Below the pieces are notes generated by a model. That model made no database searches and had not been told where the DNA came from. It saw only the letters and a program-made list of their open reading frames with translations. Below are positions 20,036 through 28,560 of a stretch of 64,000 bases of DNA, piece after piece; within the stretch, counting starts at the first letter, position 1, and every line of letters starts with the position of its first letter. Source of the DNA: Prevotella sp. Lineage in GTDB: Bacteria; Bacteroidota; Bacteroidia; Bacteroidales; Bacteroidaceae. Both the position numbers and the translations under genes were made by a program. The stretch is from assembly GCA_017645645.1 (NCBI GenBank), contig JAGCOB010000026.1:50781-114780 (forward strand). Direction: 5' to 3'.

Positions 20036-21673
20036 ATGAAGAAACTTGCTTTTCTACTGCTGACCCTATGCACTGCCTTGACGGCAAATGCACAGAACCC
20101 TGATGCGAATTATACCACCCTCCATACGGAGAAGATTCAGAATCCGATGCTGTGGGCGGATGTTCCTGACCCTGATGTGATCCGTGTGGGCGACACGTTC
20201 TATCTCGTGTCTACTACCATGCACCTCATGCCTGGTGCTCCCATCATGAAGTCGAAAGACCTGAAGAACTGGGAGACGGTGGGGTATATCTTCGATAAAC
20301 TGACAGACTTACCGAAGTACGACCTGCAACAGGGTACCGTCTACGGACGTGGTCAGTGGGCTACTTCCCTGAAGTACCATAACGGAAAGTTCTATGCACT
20401 GCTCGCTCCCAACGAACAGGGGGCGATGGGCGACACCTATATCTTCTCCGCTGAGAAGGCAGAGGGACCCTGGACCATTGTCTCCCGTATGCGTCACTTC
20501 CATGACTGCTCGTTGTTCTTCGATGACGATGGGCGCGTGTATGTCATCTATGGCACAGGAGAGTTGATGGAACTGAAACCCGACCTCTCCGACGTGATAG
20601 AAGGGACACACATGCATATCTTCCAAAAGGAAGCCGATGAGACGGGACTCTTGGAGGGCAGTCGTGTCATCAAACATAACGGTAAGTACTACCTGCTGAT
20701 GATCTCTCATGTCTATGCTCCTGGCAAGCATCGTCGTGAGGTGTGCTATCGTGCTGACGATATCCATGGTCCTTATGAGAAACAGGTTATCTTGGAGAGT
20801 GAGTTCGGTGGCTTTTCCTACGAGGCACAGGGAACGATTGTCGACACCCAGGATGGTGACTGGTATGGTATCATCTTCCAGGATCGTGGTGGTGTAGGAC
20901 GTGTCCTAACCGTAATGCCCTGTCGCTGGATCAATGGATGGCCGATGTTAGGCGACGAGAACGGCAAGGTACCCGACGAGGTACGTCCGTTGGTTAGCGG
21001 ACAGCCTGAGACTGCCATCGTGAAGAGCGACGACTTCTCGGATGCAAAACTCGGACTCCACTGGCAGTGGAACCACAACCCCATCGATGAGGCGTGGAGC
21101 TTGACAGAACGTCCCGGATTCCTCCGGCTGAAGACCAATCGTGTGGTGAACACCCTCTACCTCGCTCCCAATACACTCACACAGCGCATGGAGGGGCCCC
21201 AGTGCAGTGGCTCTGTCGTCATGGACCTCTCGAAGATGAAGGACGGCGATTGTGCAGGACTGGCTGCCTTCAACAGTGATACAGGTGCCTTGATGATTAA
21301 GAAGAACGGTAAGAAACTGGTGCTGGAGATGGTTGAGATGAAAGTGGAACTGTCCGATCGCGACAAGGAGGTGACGAACTTCGAAGAGAAGGTCATCGAA
21401 AGCGTGGAACTGAAACAGGATAAGATATGGCTGCGCATCGATGGCGATTTCCGCCTAGGGCAGGGTGATAGACGCTTTGGCGGTGCCGACATGGCTAAGT
21501 TCTACTACAGCCTCGACGGAAAGCAGTGGACGAAGATTGGCAACGACTACCGCATGGGCTTCGACTGGCGTCGTTTCTTCATGGGACAGAAGTTCGGTAT
21601 CTTCTGCTATGCCACGAAGAAGAAAGGCGGCTATGTAGATGTCGATGAGTTCTGTTATAAGAAGATAAAGTAA
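20036..21673 (+). CDS. GH43 with beta-xylosidase C-terminal (ConA-like) domain
   Basis: This 545-aa protein has a signal peptide ending near TANAQ. The N-terminal GH43 propeller (~35-325) carries DVPDPDVIRVGDTFYLV (base), HDCSLFFDDDGRVY (modulator) and GLLEGSRVIKHNGKYYL (acid). Residues ~335-545 look like the GH43_C2/DUF1349 concanavalin-like domain, with PGFLRLKTNRVV and VDVDEFCYKK at the end. This architecture is typical of GH43 exo-xylosidases/arabinofuranosidases. Last gene of the operon; the next gene has its own promoter 27 bp downstream. Confidence 0.9.
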   Translation: MKKLAFLLLTLCTALTANAQNPDANYTTLHTEKIQNPMLWADVPDPDVIRVGDTFYLVSTTMHLMPGAPIMKSKDLKNWETVGYIFDKLTDLPKYDLQQGTVYGRGQWATSLKYHNGKFYALLAPNEQGAMGDTYIFSAEKAEGPWTIVSRMRHFHDCSLFFDDDGRVYVIYGTGELMELKPDLSDVIEGTHMHIFQKEADETGLLEGSRVIKHNGKYYLLMISHVYAPGKHRREVCYRADDIHGPYEKQVILESEFGGFSYEAQGTIVDTQDGDWYGIIFQDRGGVGRVLTVMPCRWINGWPMLGDENGKVPDEVRPLVSGQPETAIVKSDDFSDAKLGLHWQWNHNPIDEAWSLTERPGFLRLKTNRVVNTLYLAPNTLTQRMEGPQCSGSVVMDLSKMKDGDCAGLAAFNSDTGALMIKKNGKKLVLEMVEMKVELSDRDKEVTNFEEKVIESVELKQDKIWLRIDGDFRLGQGDRRFGGADMAKFYYSLDGKQWTKIGNDYRMGFDWRRFFMGQKFGIFCYATKKKGGYVDVDEFCYKKIK

Positions 21674-21699
21674 CACAGTGCCTGCCCATAAATTAGTCG

Positions 21700-21707
21700 T
21701 ATCTTCG
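21700..21707 (+). promoter_or_regulatory. Probable promoter of nhaC
   Basis: TATCTTCG is one base from TAnnTTTG and lies 18 nt before ATG 21726. No convincing -33 element was found. It supports the shorter start. Confidence 0.45.
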
Positions 21708-21725
21708 CAACGAAACAGAAGAAGT

Positions 21726-23156
21726 ATGGAGAAAGTACCACATCCATTGATTGCCATTATCCCTGTGGTGGTACTGATAGGATTCCTTGCCATTGCCATT
21801 GCGCTCTTTGGAAGCGATTCATTGAGTGGGGGCAGTCAGATAGCCCTGCTGATGGGAATGGCGGTATGTGTGAGTCTGTCGATGGTTGTCTATCGCACCC
21901 CTTGGAAAGTCTTCGAGAAACAGATTAAGACGACGTTAGGAGAGGTGAGTATTACCTTGCTGATTCTGTTGTGTGTGGGTATGCTGTCTGGCTCGTGGAT
22001 GATCAGCGGTATTGTGCCTACGCTGATATATTATGGTATACAGATTATGTCACCGCAGTTTTTCTTGGTATCTTCTTGTATCATCTGCGCCTTGGTGTCT
22101 CTGTTGTCAGGCAGTTCATGGACGACGATTGCCACAATCGGAGTAGCTTTGCTAGGTATCGGACACGCCTTAGGCATCTCTGAGGCGTGGACAGCAGGAG
22201 CGATTATCTCAGGAGCCTATTTCGGAGATAAAATGTCACCGCTGAGTGATACGACCATTCTTGCCTCGTCAGCCACAGGTACCGACCTTTTTGTGCATAT
22301 CCGCTATATGATGCTGACGACCATTCCCACCTTTCTCATCACCGTCATCATCTTCTTTGTTGCAGGATTAGGTAATGGCAGCGGAGCGGAACTACAGGTA
22401 GGAGAATATGTAGAAGGACTGGGTCGTAAGTTCAATATCTCACTATGGACACTGGTGGTCCCTTTGTTGACAGGCTTACTGATTGCCAAACGGGTACCGT
22501 CACTCATCGTCTTGTTTGCCTCGTCCATCATGGCAGGTGTCGTTGCCTTGATACTACAGCCTCATATTCTTTGTGAGATAGCAGAAGAGATGGTGCCTTC
22601 GGCGAGCACGCTGACCCGTGGACTCGCTGTCACGTACTATGGTACTACTGCCGTCAATACAGGCTCTGTTCCGTTGAACGAACTGGTATCTACTCATGGA
22701 ATGGCAGGGATGCTGAATACCATCTGGCTCATCTTATGTGCCATGTGTTTTGGTGCTGCGATGGTAGCAAGTAGGATGATAGAGAGTATCACACAAGTCA
22801 TCGTTCGCATTATACGTAACAGGATGAGCTTAGTGTCCTCGACAGTGGGAACGGGTATCTTCCTGAATATCACCACGGGCGACCAGTTTATTTCTATCGT
22901 ATTAAATGCCGACATTTATAAGGAGGTGTATCAGCAACAGGGCTACGAGTCGCGTCTGCTGAGTCGTACCACAGAGGATGCTGCAACGGTGACTTCTGTG
23001 TTGATTCCCTGGAATACATGTGGTATGACACAGTCGACAGTATTGGGAGTCCCTACGTTGACCTATCTGCCTTATTGTTTCTTCAACCTGTTGAGTCCCC
23101 TCATGTCCATCTTTATCGCAGCCATCGGATGGAGAATCTATAAAAGAGAGAATTAA
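21726..23156 (+). CDS. nhaC: NhaC-family Na+/H+ antiporter
   Basis: This 476-aa polytopic inner-membrane protein has about 12 hydrophobic segments. Recognisable NhaC features are LLSGSSWTTIATIGVALLG and GAIISGAYFGDKMSPLSDTT, with the mirrored CTRTTEDAATVTSVLIPWNTCG-like block near the C-terminus. It exchanges Na+ for H+; related proteins in this superfamily move organic-acid pairs such as malate/lactate, so the true substrate is not certain. The start was set at ATG 21726 rather than a GTG at 21678, because a promoter-like box lies between them. Confidence 0.87.
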   Translation: MEKVPHPLIAIIPVVVLIGFLAIAIALFGSDSLSGGSQIALLMGMAVCVSLSMVVYRTPWKVFEKQIKTTLGEVSITLLILLCVGMLSGSWMISGIVPTLIYYGIQIMSPQFFLVSSCIICALVSLLSGSSWTTIATIGVALLGIGHALGISEAWTAGAIISGAYFGDKMSPLSDTTILASSATGTDLFVHIRYMMLTTIPTFLITVIIFFVAGLGNGSGAELQVGEYVEGLGRKFNISLWTLVVPLLTGLLIAKRVPSLIVLFASSIMAGVVALILQPHILCEIAEEMVPSASTLTRGLAVTYYGTTAVNTGSVPLNELVSTHGMAGMLNTIWLILCAMCFGAAMVASRMIESITQVIVRIIRNRMSLVSSTVGTGIFLNITTGDQFISIVLNADIYKEVYQQQGYESRLLSRTTEDAATVTSVLIPWNTCGMTQSTVLGVPTLTYLPYCFFNLLSPLMSIFIAAIGWRIYKREN

Positions 23157-23230
23157 AAGTATCACGTAACCTATTTTACTTTTATCATCTTAATTTTTCA
23201 TCTTTCATCTTTCATTTTTATTTTTTTTTG

Positions 23231-23238
23231 TACCTTTG
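23231..23238 (+). promoter_or_regulatory. Promoter directly at the start codon of the PP2C gene
   Basis: TACCTTTG ends 6 nt before ATG 23245, so the transcript should start at or next to the A of the start codon (leaderless). The -33 element is unclear in the T-rich upstream sequence. Confidence 0.65.
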
Positions 23239-23244
23239 CAAAAT

Positions 23245-25227
23245 ATGGAGAAGAAAAAGAAAAATCATTCCTTTGCTTCAAGACTGTCGCGCTGGGTCAT
23301 GTTGGTGCTGCTCGTCATGATGGGTATACTTTCCTACGTGCTCTACGGATTTAATACGAGTGAGATGGTTTCTATCATGGGCGACAATTTCCATGGCAGT
23401 ATGCAGTCTTCAGACATCTGTATCAGTGATATCATGTCGGATGTCAGCGTCGCTGTCAATAATAACGTCTTTGATATCGAGCGAAATCTGTCACAGCCAG
23501 ACCAGTTGCAGGCGATTATGGAACGTATCGTTACTCAGAATCCGCGTATTCGTAGTTGTGGCATCAGTTTCATAGAAAACTACTATCCTCAAAAAGGTCG
23601 ACAGTTCTGTCCCTATGCCTGGCGTACTGACAGTATGGAGGTGAAGACACGGCAAATAGGTGATATCTTTGAAAATCATCTGAATGCCGAATGGCTTACC
23701 GAGGCAATTGCCAAGGACTCTGCATACTGGTCAGAACCCTTCATGGACGGGTATGAAGCAAAAACACCGTTGGTAGCATATTTGTATCCGATACACGACC
23801 GACAAGGAAAAGTGGTGGCTATCTTAGGTGCAGGTCTGTCACTCGACTTCATGACAAAGATTTTGCAAGAGCAGGACAGTATCTTCGGGAAAGACGCTTT
23901 GATTCTTGACAGGGAATTCGGGAGATTCCAGAGTTATGTATTGCTGCGTGATGGAACTTATCTGACCCATCCAGAACAAAGGCGCATATTGAAGGGTAAT
24001 TTTTTCGTTCATGTCAAAGACAATGATAACCCAGGCATGGCAGAGAAAATCATCAAAGATATGTCAGAAGGCAAGAAGAGTGCCTTTGAGACGCAACATT
24101 CATTGAAAGTTAACAGAAAAGACACCTATTTGTTCTATGCTCCCCTCACGGGTACCGATTGGATTTTGACAGTGACTGTCCCTGCAGTGGCATTAGACTA
24201 TATAGGCATGGTGATTGCTATTGCCATGCTGATGGTAATAATCTTTGTGGTTCTTGTTACCTACTTGGTGTGCTGCCTGACTATCAAGCGTGCTACCAAA
24301 CCCTTGAAACTGTTGGCAGACACAGCTGACAAGGTGGCACAGGGACAGTTCGATACGCTTCTGCCTAATATCAAGCACCACGACGAGATACACCAGTTAC
24401 GTGACTCCTTCGAGAATATGCAGCACTCGCTAACCGACTACATCGAAGAATTGAAGGACACGACAGCGTCGAAGGCATCAATGGAGAACGAGTTGAAGAT
24501 TGCCCACGGCATCCAGATGAGTATGCTGCCCAAGACCTACCCAGCTTTTCCCGATCGTAACGATATTGATATCTACGGACAGGTTACTCCGGCAAAGGCA
24601 GTAGGTGGTGACCTCTACGACTTCTTCATTCGTGATGAGAAACTTTTCTTCTGTATCGGCGACGTGTCAGGTAAGGGTGTGCCAGCCTCACTGGTGATGG
24701 CGGTTACGCGCTCGTTGTTCCGCAACATCGCTGCCCATACAACAGAACCTGAGAAGATTGTGGCAGGACTCAATAATGCTTTGAGTGATAATAACGAGAC
24801 AAGTATGTTCGTCACACTTCTTGTTGGTGTGCTCGACTTGACGACGGGTCGTCTCTGCTATTCGAATGCTGGTCATAACATGCCCCTGTTACTGACAGAC
24901 GATAATGCCGTCATATTGTCTTGCGATCCTAATATTCCTGCAGGAGTATCGTCAGGATGGAAGTTTACGAATCAGCAGATAGACTTGAAGGCAGGTATGA
25001 CGCTTTTCCTCTATACGGACGGACTCAACGAGGCGGAAGATATCAATCACAACCAGTTTGGTATGGAGCGTATGCAGCAGATAGCCGCTATTGCAGACAA
25101 ACAGCCGCAAAGTGTTATTGCTGCCATGAAGGAGGCTGTGGAGCAGTTTGTGGGTGAGGCAGAACAAAGCGATGACATGACGATGTTTGCGATTCAATAT
25201 ATCAAGCCATTGACAATAACCAACTAA
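23245..25227 (+). CDS. Cache-HAMP-PP2C (RsbU/SpoIIE-type) membrane phosphatase
   Basis: This 660-aa protein has TM1 at ~17-38, a periplasmic sensor region of about 280 residues resembling a Cache domain (YWSEPFMDGYEAKTPLVAYLYPI), TM2 at ~318-346, a HAMP linker, and a cytosolic PP2C/SpoIIE phosphatase (~430-655). The metal motifs are intact: VGGDLYDFF, GDVSGKGVPASL, TDGLNEA and DDMTMF. Such proteins dephosphorylate anti-anti-sigma (STAS) partners in response to an external ligand. It is the first gene of a five-gene operon with licD; no STAS or sigma gene is nearby, but a HATPase-containing MATE fusion lies at 32593-34344. The start was chosen by the promoter. Confidence 0.88.
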   Translation: MEKKKKNHSFASRLSRWVMLVLLVMMGILSYVLYGFNTSEMVSIMGDNFHGSMQSSDICISDIMSDVSVAVNNNVFDIERNLSQPDQLQAIMERIVTQNPRIRSCGISFIENYYPQKGRQFCPYAWRTDSMEVKTRQIGDIFENHLNAEWLTEAIAKDSAYWSEPFMDGYEAKTPLVAYLYPIHDRQGKVVAILGAGLSLDFMTKILQEQDSIFGKDALILDREFGRFQSYVLLRDGTYLTHPEQRRILKGNFFVHVKDNDNPGMAEKIIKDMSEGKKSAFETQHSLKVNRKDTYLFYAPLTGTDWILTVTVPAVALDYIGMVIAIAMLMVIIFVVLVTYLVCCLTIKRATKPLKLLADTADKVAQGQFDTLLPNIKHHDEIHQLRDSFENMQHSLTDYIEELKDTTASKASMENELKIAHGIQMSMLPKTYPAFPDRNDIDIYGQVTPAKAVGGDLYDFFIRDEKLFFCIGDVSGKGVPASLVMAVTRSLFRNIAAHTTEPEKIVAGLNNALSDNNETSMFVTLLVGVLDLTTGRLCYSNAGHNMPLLLTDDNAVILSCDPNIPAGVSSGWKFTNQQIDLKAGMTLFLYTDGLNEAEDINHNQFGMERMQQIAAIADKQPQSVIAAMKEAVEQFVGEAEQSDDMTMFAIQYIKPLTITN

Positions 25228-25240
25228 AAGGATAATCAGT

Positions 25241-25798
25241 ATGGCCATAGAATATGAATATAAATTATTGATTGCGTTTATTCTGATAGTGATTATCGTG
25301 CTAACCGCCTCCATAGCAATACCTGTCTATGGATATAACCGCAAGCGATTCAAGGGACTTGCCCTTGGATGCCTATTACAGCCCATTATCAGCGCCATTG
25401 TCATTATTGTCATCCTTCTTGGTATTATTGGTTATAAAGAATGGCAAACAAGCAAACAGAAGAAGGAGACTATGGTCACCATCCGTAGTCTCGAGTCACA
25501 TGCTGATGGTGTTGTCGATACACTCATGTGGTATATCAAGGATGATGGGGAATGTATCTTTGAGAAGAAACGTGACAAAGACAATGAGGACAGTGTAAAA
25601 AACAAGAAAGACGAGATGACGAAGCAATTATATGACGTCATCCGTCTTAACGCTGCTAGCGTGGGCGTAGAAGACAGAGTCATGGTTAAGTTCGACATCA
25701 AGTCAAAGAAGGTGATGGCGACGGATCTTTTTGCTCCGGCAGAGGTTGTCAGTGTGGACTGGGAAAAGGTAAACGCATATTTCGAAAGGAAAGAATAG
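25241..25798 (+). CDS. Small membrane protein of unknown function
   Basis: This 185-aa protein is not recognised. Two hydrophobic segments near the N-terminus (~8-30 and ~43-66) are followed by a charged ~115-residue tail with a Lys/Asp/Glu-rich stretch (EKKRDKDNEDSVKNKKDEM). It starts 13 nt after the PP2C gene and ends 1 nt before the DUF1460 gene, so it belongs to the same operon and may work with the sensor phosphatase. Inference only. Confidence 0.65.
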   Translation: MAIEYEYKLLIAFILIVIIVLTASIAIPVYGYNRKRFKGLALGCLLQPIISAIVIIVILLGIIGYKEWQTSKQKKETMVTIRSLESHADGVVDTLMWYIKDDGECIFEKKRDKDNEDSVKNKKDEMTKQLYDVIRLNAASVGVEDRVMVKFDIKSKKVMATDLFAPAEVVSVDWEKVNAYFERKE

Positions 25799-25799
25799 A

Positions 25800-26735
25800 A
25801 TGAGATACGGTTTATTGATGATTGGTTATTGGTTATTGTGTGTCGGCTGCGGGGCGAAAGGTCCTGCAAAGACGGAACAAGCCATAGAGACGGAAGATAC
25901 TGTAGAAAGTACCATTGATATGGATGTAGAATACACGAAAGCGGATAGTGTACTGGTGGTGAAACTATTGACGGAGGCGAAGACGCAAAGGGGTAAAGAG
26001 AACAGGGTGATGTATTTCGGTAAGAAATTCCTCGGACTGCCCTATGTGGGGTTTACATTGGAAAATGGCGACAAAGAACATCTGATAGTCAACCTGCACG
26101 GACTTGACTGTACTACCTTCGTGGAGACAGTACTTGCCCTCTCGCTCTGTGACCAGCAGGATGCACGGACATTCAAGGACTATTGTCGGAACCTCTCGAA
26201 GATACGTTACCGAGATGGTAAGATGACCGACTATACCTCACGACTGCATTATTTCACCTGGTGGGGCGACGACAATGTGAAACTGGGGATTGTAAAGGAA
26301 ATCGGAAAACTGGATCCGCAGGACTTTCCTTTCGATGCCGTGCAGACCATTCATATCGACTATATGTCGAAACACCCTAACCTCTATAAGCAACTGAAGA
26401 ATCATCCCGAGTTCGTATCCGTTATCAAGCATTATGAGGAGGAGACCAATGGGAAGAAATATGCCTATATTGCCAAAGAAGACCTGAAATTTCATCAGTC
26501 AACACCGTTGGGTCAGATTAAGGACGGTGACATCGTGGCGATGCTGACAGACCAAGACGGCCTCGATACGCGACATATTGGTATCGCCTTTTGGAAAAAT
26601 GGAAACTTGCACCTGTTGCATGCATCGAGTCTCTATAAGAAGGTGCTGATGAGCAAGGAGACCTTCTATGAGTATGAGAAGAAACAGCCGAAGCATATAG
26701 GAATAAGGGTGTGGCGGCTCTGTGAGCAGAAATGA
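25800..26735 (+). CDS. DUF1460 lipoprotein (NlpC/P60-like amidase fold)
   Basis: This 311-aa protein has a lipoprotein signal with lipobox ending VGC (Cys17). The DUF1460 signature is clear: NLHGLDCTTFVETVLAL with candidate nucleophile Cys104, and later YTSRLHYFTWWGDD and DTRHIGIAFW with the candidate His. The family has an NlpC/P60-like papain fold and is described as N-acetylmuramoyl-L-alanine-amidase-like, so a cell-wall role is likely. The signal peptide codons contain a 7-nt repeat (ATTGGTT). Its stop overlaps the licD start (ATGA at 26732). Confidence 0.85.
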   Translation: MRYGLLMIGYWLLCVGCGAKGPAKTEQAIETEDTVESTIDMDVEYTKADSVLVVKLLTEAKTQRGKENRVMYFGKKFLGLPYVGFTLENGDKEHLIVNLHGLDCTTFVETVLALSLCDQQDARTFKDYCRNLSKIRYRDGKMTDYTSRLHYFTWWGDDNVKLGIVKEIGKLDPQDFPFDAVQTIHIDYMSKHPNLYKQLKNHPEFVSVIKHYEEETNGKKYAYIAKEDLKFHQSTPLGQIKDGDIVAMLTDQDGLDTRHIGIAFWKNGNLHLLHASSLYKKVLMSKETFYEYEKKQPKHIGIRVWRLCEQK

Positions 26736-27550
26736 AGAGTGAAATACGAAAAGTGATAAGAGATATGAGGAGGATTACAGATGTTAAGGAGTTGAGGGAC
26801 ATCCAGATGGGGATTCTGGATGATGTCCATCGTTTTTGTGAAGAACAGGGCTTGCGCTATTCACTGAGTAGTGGAACACTCATCGGTGCCGTGCGCCATC
26901 AGGGCTATATCCCCTGGGATGACGATATCGACATCTATATGATGCGTGACGATTACGAGCGTTTTATCAGGACCTATCAGGATCATGAAGGACGCTATCG
27001 TGTGTTGAATCCGAGGAAGGAGAAACATTACTACTATACCTATGCCAAGGTGGTCGACCAGCGTACGAAGATGGTGGAGAAGGAAACGGAGGGTTATGAG
27101 ATCGGGGTGTATATCGATGTCTTTCCTGTCGACCATGTGACAAAGGACATGAAAGAACGTGAGCGCATCTTCCGCCAGAAGAAACTATTGTATAAGATAC
27201 GCCGCTGCAAGATATCCCAGTCGAATCCGCTGAAATCCTCCCTTGCCTACTGGTGCTATCGCCATCTGCCCGTCTCTGTGGGGATAATTGACCTGTTGAT
27301 AGAACGCCTGATTGTCAAAAGGAAGCCCACAGGTATGCTGTGCAACATAACAGAGGCGGGACCTTTGTCCCTCAAGGCCTGTTTTCCTGCTGCTGACATG
27401 AAGAAGATGATGGATATGAAATTTGAGGATCGTGTCTATAAGGCGATGATCGGCTATGACGACTATCTAAGCAGGACCTATGGTGACTATATGAAACTTC
27501 CTCCTGAAGACCAGCGTACCACGCATAAGTTTGAAGCCTATTGGTTATGA
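26732..27550 (+). CDS. licD: LicD-family phosphotransferase
   Basis: This 272-aa cytosolic protein has the LicD/nucleotidyltransferase-like core: SSGTLIGAVRHQGYIPWDDDIDIYMMRDDYE, with metal-binding Asp63, Asp65 and Asp67. Family enzymes transfer phosphocholine or similar groups (ribitol-P, possibly phosphoethanolamine) from CDP-linked donors to sugars. It overlaps both neighbours by 4 nt (ATGA), so is co-translated with DUF1460 and the opine-dehydrogenase-like gene. A LicC-like cytidylyltransferase that could supply a CDP donor is at 28550-30406 on the other strand. Substrate not determined. Confidence 0.88.
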   Translation: MKSEIRKVIRDMRRITDVKELRDIQMGILDDVHRFCEEQGLRYSLSSGTLIGAVRHQGYIPWDDDIDIYMMRDDYERFIRTYQDHEGRYRVLNPRKEKHYYYTYAKVVDQRTKMVEKETEGYEIGVYIDVFPVDHVTKDMKERERIFRQKKLLYKIRRCKISQSNPLKSSLAYWCYRHLPVSVGIIDLLIERLIVKRKPTGMLCNITEAGPLSLKACFPAADMKKMMDMKFEDRVYKAMIGYDDYLSRTYGDYMKLPPEDQRTTHKFEAYWL

Positions 27551-28560
27551 ATATCTGTATCTGTGGAGGAGGCAACCTCGGACATGTCATTACGGGTTTT
27601 GTGGCAGCGAAGGAAGGCTACGAAGTTTGTCTGTTGACGCGTCATCCTGAATTGTGGAGTCAGACATTACATATCTTTGCCCCTAATGGTAAGATTATCG
27701 AGGGTACGCTCTGCCATATCACCTCTGATCCTGCTGAGGTTATCCCACAGGCAGATATCATACTTCTTTGTCTTCCCGGCTATGGAATCCCAGATACACT
27801 GCAGGTGATCCGTCCTTATCTGAAGCCCCAGACTCCTGTAGGCAGTGTTGTCAGCAGTACGGGCTTCTTCTTCGAGGCGATGAAAATACTGCCCGAAACG
27901 ACACCCTTATTCGGTTTTCAGCGTGTTCCCTTTATTGCACGTGTAGAGGACTATGGCAAGTCTGCTCACTTGTTAGGCTATAAGCCGTCGCTGAGTATGG
28001 CTGTGGAGCGAGGTAATGGTGCTGTTTTGGCAAGAATCATGGAGAAGATGCTCGATACGCCTGTTCAGTTACTTGCCAACTATTACGAGGCGAGTCTCAC
28101 CAACAGTAATCCGTTGTTGCATACCTCGCGGCTCTATAGTATGTGGCATGACTGGCATGAAGGGGTTTTCTATCCCACGCAGAACCAGTTCTATAGTGAC
28201 TGGACGGACGAGGCTTCCCAGTTGTTGATTGACATGGATGCCGAGTTCTTCCGCTTGTTGGAAGTACTGCCTGTCACCCCTGGTTCTATCCCTACCGTCT
28301 TAGACTATTACGAAAGTACGGACGCAGCCTCGCTGACTCGTAAACTGCATAACATCGAAGCCTTCAAGGGTATCCTCTCACCTATGAAGAAAGTCGGAGA
28401 CGGTTATGTCCCCGACTTCCAGAGTCGTTATTTCACAGAGGATTTCCCCTACGGTCTTGCCATCATCCGTCGCCTGATGCAGGAGCATCATGTCAATGCT
28501 CCCCATATCGAACAAGTCTACGCATGGGGGCAATCTTTCACTCTACACTCTAAACTCTAA
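27547..28560 (+). CDS. NAD(P)-dependent opine/octopine dehydrogenase-like protein
   Basis: This 337-aa protein has an N-terminal Rossmann motif CGGGNLGHV (residues 6-14), LLCLPGYG typical of the 6-phosphogluconate/opine dehydrogenase group, and a C-terminal helical domain with SNPLLHTSRLYSMWHDW, whose His matches the conserved His of the octopine dehydrogenase family. Family reactions reductively join an amine to a 2-keto acid or the reverse. The start at ATG 27547 overlaps the licD stop. The last codons come from a 7-nt repeat (28540-28567), and the gene overlaps the convergent gene by 11 bp. The link to LicD is by operon only. Confidence 0.78.
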   Translation: MNICICGGGNLGHVITGFVAAKEGYEVCLLTRHPELWSQTLHIFAPNGKIIEGTLCHITSDPAEVIPQADIILLCLPGYGIPDTLQVIRPYLKPQTPVGSVVSSTGFFFEAMKILPETTPLFGFQRVPFIARVEDYGKSAHLLGYKPSLSMAVERGNGAVLARIMEKMLDTPVQLLANYYEASLTNSNPLLHTSRLYSMWHDWHEGVFYPTQNQFYSDWTDEASQLLIDMDAEFFRLLEVLPVTPGSIPTVLDYYESTDAASLTRKLHNIEAFKGILSPMKKVGDGYVPDFQSRYFTEDFPYGLAIIRRLMQEHHVNAPHIEQVYAWGQSFTLHSKL